Source of the DNA: Baylisascaris procyonis
Taxonomy: Eukaryota > Nematoda > Chromadorea > Rhabditida > Ascarididae
Direction of reading: 5' to 3'
NCBI GenBank assembly: GCA_037389465.1
Contig: JAZARR010000221.1
Span: forward strand, 5,124,501-5,188,500
DNA length: 64,000 nucleotides
Shown here: positions 45,724 through 59,245 of the stretch, in pieces
Layout: each line of letters opens with the position of its first letter
How positions within the stretch are numbered: position 1 is the first letter of the stretch
The notes under the pieces: model-generated
The model's database searches: none
The model's input: only the letters and a program-made list of their open reading frames with translations
What the model was told of the DNA's origin: nothing
Translations under genes and position numbers: made by a program

Positions 45724-45734
45724 CCTGTAATTCA
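45724..45734 (-). promoter_or_regulatory. Candidate trans-splice/5' UTR acceptor of the membrane-protein gene
   Basis: On the - strand GAATTACAG|GTGAAC ends 29 bases before the ATG at 45695. The frame upstream of the ATG stays open to the acceptor, but the phase does not match the preceding exon at 46272-46378, so an independent start is favoured. Confidence 0.4.
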
Positions 45735-46271
45735 CGAAACAATGCAATCACGCAAGGTTAGCGAAAATTAGATTTACGTTAATATGCAGCGACGAATGAG
45801 AAAATTATAATGGAAATAATTTGTCCATATTTATTAGCATATACAGCACAATAGCATAGCTAAAAATGATTGAAAATTGCTTCGAAAGAGTTGACTAATT
45901 TATCATTTCATTTCGAATAAAAACTCATTGTTATCATTTGATGTTATCATCTCACCGTGATAAGTTGTTTAAATAAATCAGCTTATTTCATCAGCGAACT
46001 AATTTTCACTCAAACATTCTGAGAAACCCATTCAAAGGCTTTTTTTTTTCAACGATAGGCAATATCTCGTCCAACTCGAACACGAAATAATAAATTTACT
46101 TCACTTTGTTAAAAAAAAAGTCGAATGATTTTATAAATTATATGGGTCTAATCAGCATATCGACTCTTATCGAAGCAAAAATTACTAGTATACAATCGAA
46201 GCTCTAAATAAATTAGCATATTGGAAAGTATGGCTATCGTGGTTATTTCCATCCTCTCATCGAGATCATCG

Positions 46272-49200
46272 TTAGACAGAAAACTGCACCAAAACCTGAG
46301 TTAACGCAGATGTATCGCGGAAGCTGGCACAACTAGGTGCATTTGCACACCGTTCTCCCGACCATTCGATTCCAGCAACTGTCAAAAAAAGCATAAAAAT
46401 GCCTTCATTATTTAGCTGATCCGGTTGCATGTAAAAATCGCCTCGTTCCACTAAAGACCGGCTTAGCTACGGCTCAACAAGTGTAAAATGAAAAAGCGAA
46501 TTGTAATATACATTTTAGAACGCATGCACCTCTAGATATCTCTAATTTTTATTCGTGAACATGCAGTAGGTATATAAAGTTAAACCACAATAAGCGCATT
46601 TCACCCATCATATTTTTCGGCCCCCGATTCCGAAGTTGTCGAGTTGAAGCCATCAGACAGACAGACGCAGACCAACACGTAAACACAAGCATAGTATCAT
46701 CATAATGTGGCTTTGGTTAATTTCTAAACATAGCTGTTAAATATCTAGCCGATGACAAAAAACCAAATAGATGTTGCCGCAATCTCCTCAATGCAGGAAT
46801 CGCGCCTCTAAACTCCACCAACATGTCTGAATATGTCTGTACAAGATTCTTCAACATGTTCCAAACAACAAAGACTAAATATCGCTATTCTCCATAAACG
46901 CGTCCGAACGTGCCCGAACATGTGAAGCTTTACGCCAATTTGTAGCGCATCATCCATATTTCATAACATAGCTATTAGGAACATACGCATTTCCGTGCAA
47001 AATTTAAATATTTTCTTACACTATTATTGCAGTTTTTTAAATAGCTAGATAACCTATATCGATCGATATTAGTATATGTTTGTGAGGAAAAAACACTCAA
47101 ATCGTCGGAGTTCTACGATAACCAAATAGAGAAACGCGCGAATACGTGTTCTTTACATCAAAGAACGACATTTGCATATTTTCAATTAAACAACACAAAA
47201 AAAAACGAAAATTAAAATGCCTAAAGAAGTTGAAAGACAACAAATCTTATCTATTCATTCACTCAAAAGGTAATACAATAATGATGTTTTTGTTTATTTT
47301 TGTTTTCCATCTTTGAATTGAAAAAATTCCTTTTCTTGTATTCGTAAATGATACAATTTATTCAATGATATTGGATTTATGTATTCCATAATTTATATTC
47401 AATTTGAGATATGAACATTTGATAAACTGCCTTATTTCAATGAGAAAAGATATTACAACAATTTGAAATAAAATGATGAGGGAAAGAATTCTTGAACGAG
47501 CCGATCGACATAAAAGAAATGAAAGATGGATATATCGAAGTGCTTAGAATAGTGAACAACTTAGATCAATGCAATAAAGAAAGGCTAAAAATCTATAAAG
47601 GGGATCACCATAATGATACATATTCGCTATTATACGCTAAGCATATGTAATGTAGTTCACATCCATGAGAATAAAAGCAATACCTACAATTGAAACGATA
47701 AAATGCTTCTCTTTTTTGTGAATATCTTCATAGAGACTTCCGAGATTTACTTGTATAATTTCAGTAATAATAGCACAAAGAACTTTTTTCAGCATAAGCT
47801 GAAAACATATTCTGTTATGGAGATTGATTTCACTTCTTAACGAAAGGATTGAAGCCTTAAACTTTAGGCAACGATTTACTGTTCATCTTTAACTTAAACT
47901 TTCTCTTTAAACTAGAAATATATCTATCATCAAAGCAATATAATCTTATCACCTAGCAATATCTTTACTGATAGTACCATTGAATTGGCGACATACTAAT
48001 CAAACTCACGAACGTCAACAATACGACGCTTTAGTAAACTCGATTTTATGATTCCACAATCCCTACTGGCGCTCGTCCCTCCTTACTGTTCTCCGCCCCA
48101 TCCTAGCACCTCCCAACATCCCACTCTCCATATATTGGAGGTAATGCTATGCAGAGTTACGAATCCGCAACATTTGATAAGAAGTATTGAACGCGTGAAA
48201 CATTTTAGCATTGAAATAAACCAATTGTTGACCAAATGATGGTGATTCTTAATGCTGAAATGGAGTACGTAAATCATCCTCAACGATCACTCTTAAGCCC
48301 TTTGAATCCATCCAATGCTGTATCAGTTGGTTTCTTATCGATGATAATACAACGAACAATTCAGAGTAAATTTAGACAACCGTAGAGAAAATAGAATAGA
48401 AAAACTGATGCATTTTAAATGAAGAATTTTCACTTTTTCAAGAAATTTTGAGTTTTTTTTTTGTTTTATCTATTCATTCAAAATTATAAGCTACAAGTAT
48501 TCTACTTCTTGTTATCGTCATTCGGCTATTCCACGATGAGAAAAAGTGTCTGCAATAGCTCATAATTGCTTCACTAATTCTCTTCTTTTCAGCCATTTTT
48601 GCTTCTAAGTGGATTTAGTGTGAGAATATCGGGTCTCCTAGTTGTGATGGATATGATAAAGATAGTACAAACGAACTGCAAACGTAAACATTTGCAAGAA
48701 TGTGAGAATTGCTAATGTAAATGCGAAGATAGGCATACATTAAAGATTTTTTATTTCATTTAGAAAAAAACCGAAAAAAAGTGAACGGCCAAAATCCAAT
48801 CTTATTAATCGAACATACCTATGGAAGATGCGCATACTAAAATAGAGATGTGTTTTAAAATTATTGGAGAAGAATTTTTTAAATTTATCTTCTTCGTCAA
48901 TTGAAGTAAAATATACGGCATACTTATTACTAGCTATTTTATACTGTAATTTTGGGAAATATTATCTTTGCCTGTATTATAGTAGTGAGATAGATCACAT
49001 TACAGTATAGATGGTAGGTTATAAAAAACTACCGTAATAGAAATGTCATCCATTAAAGAAATCAGTCTTAAAGTGGCATCGATAACCGGAAATATCGACA
49101 TTGTAGTTGATATTTTTGCTTTTCTTCGATCGAATAGCTATTGCGCGAAAATGCGAAGATGATTCAAGCGTTATCATGCATTTTATCGGCTTATAATATA

Positions 49201-52200
49201 GCTACTTCCGTGCCATACGCTAGTAGTTACAAAGAAAGACATTCAAAGCAATAGCGTAAAAGCGGATTAAACATCGTAATAGAGCACTTAAATGCGCAGC
49301 TGTACTACTTCAGCTACAAATTTATCATTGCAATGTATAATTCCTATACAACGTTTACCTGTAAATTGAAAACTTAAAAATGCTAAACTCTGAGAGGTAA
49401 AGTTTTCAACGAAATTATAATCGAAAGGAATACGTGCTTAATTGGCATAGCTAAATAGAGATTCGATAAATTTGCCCATGATAATGAATGGTCTTGCTTT
49501 CATCACTTGAACCTTTACATTGGAGATATAAAGCAACCTTTAAGAAAAAAAAAATTCCGGGTTATGTTTTAGTTTATTACACGGAAAAGTTGTAAATTTG
49601 CTTTCTAGAAGCAAAGCAAATAATTTTTTTTTTTTTTTTTTGAGCAAGTCAACAACAGCTTCCAACATTCACTCTCGAACATCTGGTATTAGATTTAGTA
49701 TAACACATAACTAAAAACCAATAGAAAGAAGGCAAAAGAATTTGCATTCATACATCGACGTTAAGCCACATCAAATATGTACTTACCTTGATGCGTATGT
49801 AAACATGAGAGCGGATGAGTTGCAAGTGCTGCATAGGGCTTTTTTTTTAAAAGAAAGAAATCAATAAAGTAGTTGATCAAATAAAGCGATGACACCTGAA
49901 CGGAAATTTGTAAATAATGTACGAATATGATCGCTATGTGTTTCACTAATAGCCTTAGTAGCGGATAGTTTTTATATTTCAAAACATACGAAGGGTAACA
50001 TCAGAAGAAACGACAGTAATCAAAACGAGACAAGATCGTCTGAAAATTGTACATTCATCTCGAAAAAGATGTAACAAATTGGAAATAAGCTAACAAGCTG
50101 TCATAAATATGCAAATAATAGGCAAATATGCAAATAAATGAAAAAACTTAATATAATGAAACATTGTGAAGTAGCAAATATATTACTCAAGAAAGAAGAT
50201 TTGAAAATATTTCGAAGGGTCAATGAGTTCGGCATACTTGAGATTAATTTATTTGTGACACATAAGTGGCACTTTTATGCAAATGCACAACACTTATAGT
50301 ACCACAGCTCACTTGTTTATGGCCAACCTCAGAAAGCGATGCAATAATATTCAAATTAAACACCACCAAGTTATCATTGAAATCTACTTTTACCGCTGAT
50401 TTAGTGCAATCGAGCGATAAATTCGTTTCAGAATACAAATATAAACTTAATGAAATTAACTGAACGAATTCGGTCAAGCAACTTTCGCATCAAAATGCCC
50501 ATACTAATCTAATGCAGTTTAATGAAAGTGAAAATTGTTTACACTAATCGAAAATTCCCTTGTTATATTGCTTGACATTTTTCTTTCTCAGCATCTCTAT
50601 TAGCCGATATTTCATCAAAAAAAAATTCATAACGATCATATCAATTGATATTTCTTTTGTAATTATTAAATCTAGTGATTATATTCACTACTGCAGTCCA
50701 TTTTCATTATTTTACATGTGCGTTTCTTAGCAAGAAAGCAAAGAAATGAATTAGAAAAAAAAATTTCTCCTTATAAAGTGTGACGTTTTTTGACGTATAC
50801 AATAGGGGCAAGTTATTTTGACTTGATAAGCTGATCTAGCATGATAGGCATCAAGATTTGCTAGAAAATTGCCGGATGTGGGCGCATCACTTTCAAATCC
50901 TTCACAATGAGTACTCAATTCTCATCTAATCCTAATGTTCATGGATATAAATTCCCTTAAATAAGTTATTCGCCTTAGACTTACGCATTAATTCCATGCA
51001 GCAGAACTTAATATCGAGGAAAAGTGTTCGGATATTCGCATCGTTAAGTGAGCATGCAAAATTCGTAATGCAACGATTATCCCTAAGGTAAACACACTTC
51101 GTGTTGTCCACTAATCGTATACAAACTTGTTTTACTCAACATTTGTAAACACTTCAAGTTGGTTGGTAAGGCGTTATTGCGTGCTTTTTAGAATACAAAT
51201 ATTTCATGCTACTACACAAAACATTCAAATTGCAGTTTGCACGATTGCAAATGCATATAAACTAATAACAACACGACATTGTTCTAGTTAGACGCTTTTC
51301 ATAAGAGAAGATAAAGATATGGAAGTAGGAAATTAGAAAATAATTCGGCTGCGTTCATTTTTCCGGATGAATTTGACAATAAGTGATACGGATATGCGAG
51401 AAATTTAGTTGAGATTCAAACGCAAGCGCTGGCCTTCACTTTAATGGACCACTCTCGCAGATGTTTCATAAAATAGGATATATATATTTTAGGTGCGAAA
51501 TATTTCTGCGGTTTACTAGTAGCGGAATGGTAAGTTTGTCGAGAGTTTATGTACATTCCACTTTACGATGCGAACAGCAAACTAAATCGTCGACACTCAA
51601 AGAAGTGAATACTACGGTGCAACGAGGTAAAGTAAGCACTCGTTAGCGGTAGAGATCTTTAGCGTAGCGATACTCTTCATTAGTGGCCGAAAACTATGAG
51701 TGCCCATCGAAGCATCCTCTAATCAAATAACCTCATTCACAATCTCACAATCCAATAATACACTAACATATAGAAATAACCCCAATGATCTCGGTTCGAC
51801 AATTAAGAGAAGTGAATTTAATACCGCGAGTAATAATCGGTGCATAGAACGTATCAACAGAAAACATAGGAGCAGTTCGTACTTGAAGGTGAATAAAAAA
51901 ATTAGCAAAATTGGGACCCATGGGTAATACACTTGCCAAAAATTAGAGCTTTTTGAATCTTCATTTATTCCAATATAACAATTGCCTTCGATATCGTACT
52001 TTGATGCCGTTTGTTGCTTTCCTCTTACGTACCTTGAAATTATTCAGATGTAATAACTCAGCGACATGAAAAGGAAGCAAAATCGGTCGCATACATTCCC
52101 ACAAATGACGTAAATCCACATTGCAATCTTAGCACAGCGTGAAATTCTTTATAACTGCAAAATGCTTGAGTGAAAAATTTGTGAATTATTGAGTTACTGA

Positions 52201-53548
52201 AGTTAACGAAAATATATGGAAACGAAATAAATTGCGAAAATAATTTCAAGCATTCCTCAGCAATAGCTACATATACTCTATGGAAATTAATTCACGCGAA
52301 ACTAATAGAAATGAGCTATGCAGCTACTGAGAAATTTTATTCGTTGGCAAATAAATGCGTTTTATGAAATGATCTAAAGCATAGAATTTTTATCGCACCC
52401 ATTAAACGATACAATTCAAAACGTCAATAAACTTTTTGCAAAAAAAAAGGAGAAAAAATCCACTTGAATAGGGACGTTTAAATTCATTGCGAGGATTTCA
52501 ACGACCTCCGTTTGCCTTTTCAATCAATCAACCATTTTAATAGCGTTTAATAATTTATACTTTAGTCGGAGGAAAAAATTAGTTTCTCATCCTATTCTCG
52601 AAAAAAATTTTTTTCCTCTGAAATTTTTCATTCGGGAACCCTTGTATTTTTCAGTCAAAACTTAAGTTTGAAAGGTTATTTTCATGAAATAGATCAAAAT
52701 TTTTCTTTATTTATCTAAACATTCATTGTTTCAATTTTCTTGCAAATTCAGTTGTCATTGCCAACAATGCACTCATCGAAATCAAGCTTATAGTTAATTA
52801 AAACTATTCAAATCCTTAGTAATTTCGGATCAAAAGACCAATTCTTTCCAAATCCTTGACTAAGCGTTTCTAAACAAAAAAAAATTGCAATGTCGCTTTG
52901 CTAAGAAAAAATACAAAGAAGCATAACGTGCGATTGGTAATACCAGAATTTTTTCGGGTTCCTTCAATACATACGAAAAATATAGTCAAACGAGGTTGAA
53001 AGAGAAAAAAATTGAATAACATAAACAAGAAGTTAAATAAAGCGCAGATATGATGCACCTTACTGATGCACTTTATTTTGTCGAAAAGCACATGAGTGTA
53101 ACGGTATATGCTTCGGTAATGACATGCAAATGCCGCATGACCGTAACCAACGAAGCGCACAAAAGTGATAGGCACAAGCCAAAGCATGCATCGTTTTGAT
53201 GAAGACGATGATCTTCGAGGTATGCCGCCGCTATCCTTGGCGGCTTCCGTTGAAACATGGTAGCATTCAGCACACAAAGACGGATAAGCCGAGCACATTA
53301 ATTGAGAGCCTTCTAGCGGCGGTCAAATCGCGATCCCTCTTCTCATATGTAGTAAGCATCATCCGATAGCAATGAGGTTCAATTCGCTGCTTTATTGCAT
53401 ATTGCCCTCCATCGCAACAATCCAATCGGTAAACTAACCTTCTTATGTTCTTCAATAAATAGGTATATGTACAGGTTTGTAGATGCTCCGGGAACTTCGC
53501 CGGTAGACTTGCTTGATACAGGTGAAAATTCAACCGGAACCTTACATC
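46272..53548 (-). CDS. Incomplete exon chain of a probable secreted protein, unrecognised
   Basis: Exons recognised: 53548-53439, 51881-51781, 50459-50313, 49838-49787 and 46378-46272 (TAA 46274-46272). The last four join in phase (0, 0, 1), giving about 135 residues, including APMFSVDTFYAPIITRGIKF, ETNLSLDCTKSAVKVDFNDN, PYAALATHPLSCL, and IEWSGERCANAPSCASFRD before the end VLVQFSV. The 53439 exon (CKVPVEFSPVSSKSTGEVPG...) ends in phase 0, while the 51781 exon needs phase 1, so an exon between them is missing. The ambiguous open block at 53.07-53.33 kb may supply it. The Cys and beta-like composition suggests an extracellular protein. A possible first exon with hydrophobic start (MRTFTIMTLRLLLF, ATG 56348, donor GTATGT at 56304) is too weak to attach. 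The last exon could instead splice at CAG|GTTTTG in phase 0 into the 44644 exon of the neighbouring gene. Confidence 0.5.
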
Positions 53549-56500
53549 CTAATGAATAAAAAAATACATATACAAAACGCCTTAAGCAATGCATAATTTA
53601 AAAAGAAAACTATTGTGATTTGTGCGAAAGATTGAAAATGACGCTCAAATCTTCAACAGTATTATCTCGTGCAAAGCATCAAAGAACGATCGAATTTTTC
53701 GATGTCGGCCACTTAATTCAATTTCGTTTTGTTTATTTGTTCTAGGAAGTATACGTTTTATGTAAACACGAGAAAATTTCTCAGCATTAAAATCACTGAT
53801 ACTTTACTGATCTATTGTCAGTTAACTTCGATCTCACCAAGTAGTGAGGGTGATATGATATTTTGCAGCTCTCGTATCGCTATCACTTCCAACAAATTGG
53901 TTATTTATATGTTCGCATTTCGATTTTATCATTAGCAGATTGAGCGAGAAAATACTGAGCACATTTTGTAATACCTCATAGAGAACTTTGCTTTAGGCGA
54001 TACTTCGATTAATATGTACAAGATCTCAGTTTAATTTCTTAGTGCAACTAATAAGGATTTTGTTACGACAACCATTTAGATAGATTGCTTCAAATTTATT
54101 AAATATCAAATAAATTTATACAATGAACAATTCTTTCAGCCGCTCCCTCTTCCCTCAACTCCACCCATCCCCCCAAATCCCCCCCCCTATCTCTTCAAAG
54201 ATTTGCAATCACTGGAACTGAACTCTGAAGGATGAGATTTCTAAAATCCTGGAAGGTGGAATGTTATCTTGGCACGATACTAACTTACAATATTCAATAT
54301 TCATAGTAGGTGTCAATGATTTCCATTTAAGTGAATGCAATTTTAAATGAGAAGAAAAGAAATAAGAGATATAAAAACGCTAAAGAATTAGAATGCAATT
54401 CATATGGAAGCAATATAGCGGTATTATGAAGCAAAACAGCTAAATAAGCAATATTAGCATTCAAATTAAACACGAACAATGGTATAGATTTGCGAATTAG
54501 TATCAATAGTAAACGATATCAGCATCGAGAATTTTATGAGATTTTGAGAGAATTTATAGAAAATAAAGGAAACGATCAATAACAGCTAATTTAGATGTTA
54601 GATAAATGATATGTTTTAACGAGAGCAAAAATTTGTTGATAGCAAAGATATAGGGGCATAAAATCGTTATAATGTAATCCAATTATAAGTCATCAGGGAG
54701 AATGTCGCTAATATGTACCATCTCTAAAAAAAAATTGATGCATTCAATGGATCATGAATGGTTTGATCGACTCATCGACCCATACAAATAATGTTGATTA
54801 TTTTCTCATCGACAGTGATAAATAGTCACTGCAAGTGATAATAAAATACTATCAATGATTATAATGATGTCATCATCAATAATACTAGAGCCAATTAAGG
54901 TGTATAGTTTTAAAGGTTAAAATCTAGTAGAAAATGGAACATCATTGAAAGCCAAAAGAGTTGTATGATCTGACTGTCTCAGAACACCTAATTGCCAATC
55001 CTATGCAAGTGCTCAACGAGAATGTTAAGGGCGGAGCTTGTTCACCTTTCACGCACTTCTAAATCACTAAGGTTTGCACTAAAAATTATTTAAAGCCTTC
55101 TAAATAGTAAGTACCATTGTAATATTTATTTGAATAAATAACAAAGCATAAAATCTTCACAATGCTGTAGACTGCAAAGTGGAAACTTCGTAGACAGCAG
55201 TTTCCAACGAGAGATGATTTGAATATCGCAACGTTGAGAGATTTTTCGACATTTTTGGAAGAGAATAATCGTATTTGAAAGGAAATCATGTGTAGAAAAA
55301 ATGAACTCATGATAGTCTATCAAATGTTACAAGCAGGTAAGTTAAGCATTTGAATACTACTTTTCTAGATGAGAGGTTTTCGAGGGGAATACGCCTGAGC
55401 AAAAAAAAAAAAACTTCAGTTGCAATTTTGCAGCATATAACAAACGAAAGTAAAAATCTGTAGTTGATGTTGAAAATCGAATTGGCGACTTCTACTTTAA
55501 TTTACCCAGAAAGTTCCTTCAGTCACCTTCAAAATTTACGGAAAACACTGCTAAAAAACTGGCTTATACCGTAAGAACATGAAGCCGAGCACTATAAGTA
55601 GGAACTTTCAGCATTGTTTGCATTATTCAATCATTTTGAGAGGCTCACGGAGCAGTTCAATTCATCGTTTTCTTCACGCTTAGGAAAACCCCTTTCTTTC
55701 TAAATTATATTTACGAAACACGTTGTAATGACCTTTTTCTTTTCAGGCGGGTGTTTTTTGCATACCTATCCGCATATTCGCTGACTGCAACTCGGAAGCA
55801 GCGAATCAACAATGTGAGAGTTGCAGGCAGAATTTACACCGTAAGTGACAGACACCCTTCATCTATAAGCTTTATTTGGATTCATCAATTTAAAGAATTT
55901 CAAACGTTCCTTAAATTTCGTAGAAATTTTACTACCGATCCAATAGATAAAGCGAATACTTTGTAGAGGATTTACATGAACAAATTGCTCAGCTGCAATA
56001 TGATCGGGTTGCAAGCATACGATCATGACTGGTTATTGGCTGGCAATTTTTGAAAGTAGTTGGTTTGATAAGCGTAGTCAAAAAACGCATATTGCGCTAG
56101 TTCATTTGACGCATCTTGTTGCTTAATGTCAGCAAAAACAAAGGAACACTTGAAGTTTTGGAGAACATAAATAAATGTGCAAATGTTGAACTCTCAAAGA
56201 TAAATATGAACCGTAAAATCAATTAGTTATCGCAATGAGTATAGGTAGCTACAGTCGACAATAACAATGGAGTGCAATTAAGGAGCACTAGGATGGGCAC
56301 ATACCGAAAGAGCAATAATCTGAGGGTCATAATTGTAAACGTCCTCATGAAGCGGCAACTTGAGAGATCAACGAAACAAAAGAGCAACCGAATAGGACAG
56401 GTGACTCGTTCCGATAACCTAAAGGAAGGAACTTGACGCTGCGATGTCAATGAATGCTCGTGCATTTAAATGCCGATCGCAAAAATACACTTTTTTCTGA

Positions 56501-59245
56501 CAATATGTTATCAACGGTATATCTTTTACCTGTGTGTATTTGTTCGTTAAGTAATTATTAGAGAATTTGAAGGATTGAACCATTGTGGTTTTTCAGTTAT
56601 GCTCATTTCAAAATACCTCTAGTGTTGCAGGAAGGAATACCCCATGAGGTAATATATGATCTGGACAAGTGCTCTTATGTATGATTCTATGGCAGTCACA
56701 ATACGGACCGGATTATGGTGCCACATCAGCAATCTTCTCATCTCATCTTCACTCAATTCGTTGTTCGGGCGATGCCTTAAGGACGATACATGAAGGATTT
56801 AGTCTAATATCGTTGCGCTACTTACTCAAAAGCGATACATATGTTGACTCGACTTTACTCTAATATTTTGCTCACCTTTATGCTCTCGCTTGCCCAGCCT
56901 TTCCCGCTCCTTTCTCCCCCTCTCCCCGACCATTTTCCACTGCAACGCTGTCACCCACTTCGTTTCAACTCACAAAAATCTGGATGGCGCCGTACATCGA
57001 GGCGAATATACGATAGCCATTTACAACACATCACATGAGACCAATCGCAAAGCGCCTTGATGCGTTATTAGTGCCCAAATAATGCAAATTACCATAAACA
57101 GACACATTTTGAGTTGACACTTCCCACGCGGCACATTATAGCGCAATATTCTCAAATAAATTGTATAGAAGTGATGTGTTCACAGCATGACCTCATGCAA
57201 ATGTGATTAATTGAAGCGTTTGACAATACGCCTTTCGGAACAACAACTTATATGCTGTATTGCAACCTTCTTGCGTTGAATTTCGCAAAGGTTTAGACGG
57301 TGCGATCGCTCCGAGATAGAGTCGATCGGAATAATCGGCGATATCGACCATGAATCATCGCATAAAGACATATTTTTCCACATCTCCGACTAACTGAGGT
57401 AATCCCTCACGAAAATTGAACTCATCGCATATCTAGGCGACTACACGATGGCGATTTACAACAGCTGAACGGCATAAAACGAACACAATTTGAAGAGCAA
57501 AATTTGACATTCAGAAATTCTTTAACGCAAACACGCGGTAAACGAGTTGAAACTAGCTGGCGGCGAATGGAAATTAAAATACGCACGAAGAAATGCTAAT
57601 ATTCTTCAGAAAAATTTGCAAAAATGCTCAAAAATGAAATATGGATGTGTTTATATTTGGAAGTTTGTATAGAACTTCGCGATTTTGATTACCTTATTCA
57701 GCAGTGAATCATCTAGATGCTAAGACCGATAAAGTTGCTCTCTAATTCTTTGTGGGTTTTATTTGCAATAGCCAATCGTATTCACGAAAAATATAAATAT
57801 TTTTGTAATGAGTTTCTCCACATTACAATATTGAAGTGTTGCTTCGTAGTAAGCAGTTGTGACATTGACCAGCAATTAGAAATTACATATTCAAGCGGAA
57901 CTCGATGGATGTTTGGGTATTTATGCAATGATGTCTTTTGATTGGCTGGTTTGGATTTAAATGCAAAAAAAAGCCACATGCTTGCAAAATAGAACTAGCG
58001 ACATTCAGTGAAAGACAACTTTTAAGGCATCATGAAAACATAGGATGTACAGCTTCTAGGATGGTTTTTAGAACCGAGACTAACAGAAGTTTTCGTATTG
58101 AGGCTGCAATAAAATAGGCATTGCGACAACCGAAAATGGAGCCCTACTCTGCGGAATCGAAAAAAAAAAACTTTTTTGGTGAAAAATTTGAGAGTTGCCA
58201 GAGCAAAAAAAAATCGAACAATAGATACAAAGCCAAATTTAGGTATATTTATATCAGCAAAGTGAATTTCTAAGCTTCAATAATAAATAAATAGAAGATA
58301 AGGGAAGCAAAGGAATAGAGATAGCTTTTCTAACATGTTTTTTTTTGAATCCTTAAAAGCAACAAGGACACTACGAAATGGCCAATGTGATGCTCTATTG
58401 AGGGCGTTCTTATATTCTAGCATCGCCTATGACAAAGAGGAAATATGAGGGTTTAGATTAAGTTTTTTTTGCAAACTACTTTATTTGAATTATAATAACA
58501 CCGTCTTTAAAACGCGCCAGCACGACTAAAATGTACCCGTTTGCGCTTTCCTATATCCATCGCTGATTGCTATATTTGAAAGGATTTCTTCAATGTTATC
58601 CTATTATCAGCTTATCAAAGAGCATCATACAACTTCCATTGGATAGGCTTGCTCTCTACTATCTCATCTATTAGAGTCAACTCTAGAGGTTAGTACATTT
58701 TGTCAAAATAAACTAGTATGAAATCTTTTCGCTTCTTAGTATTCGGGTGAATATTTACAAGCTTCGTAAGCAATCATAAAAATGCCATCGATTTCATCTA
58801 TTGTATATTAAGGATGCAAAAACGTTAGGTGGAAATTGAATTGTTGAGAAAAATTTTGTTATTGTCGAAGCGTCGCTAAAAGAAGCTTACACTTTTAGGG
58901 TATAAAAATGCACTATAAGATTCACCTAGAGTAGCAACTACAAAAAAACCGAGAAAATTTTGAATCACAAAAATTTTTTCGGCTAAAAAATATCCATCAA
59001 ACTGTCTTAATTACAAAGCAAATAAATCTATAGATGAAACAAATTTTTGATTTCTAATCTAAGCGCTTTTAATCACTGACTATTCATTTACAGTAATCTA
59101 GCCGTTTTTATATATGAGTCAATCTCATCGAATCTATTAACCGAATTCACAATTGATTTCATTTACCGCCTAAATAGGACGAATGTTGCTTTTTCTCAAT
59201 AAAATATACAGTGGAAGTATTCATCGACAAAAGAGGCGAAAATAG
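53549..59245. other. Region right of the secreted-protein exons
   Basis: Mostly AT-rich DNA without supported exons. It holds a C/T-rich stretch at 56.88-56.95 kb, two diverged copies of a 27-bp motif (57002-57028 and 57437-57463), and one member of another diverged repeat pair (56082-56113). The 5' part of the gene at 46272-53548 is probably in here. Confidence 0.45.

Noticed and set aside
56305..56465. Hydrophobic N-terminus MRTFTIMTLRLLLF with GTATGT donor as first exon of the secreted-protein gene
   Set aside because: Its exit phase does not match the next recognised exon at 53548, and no linking exon was found.
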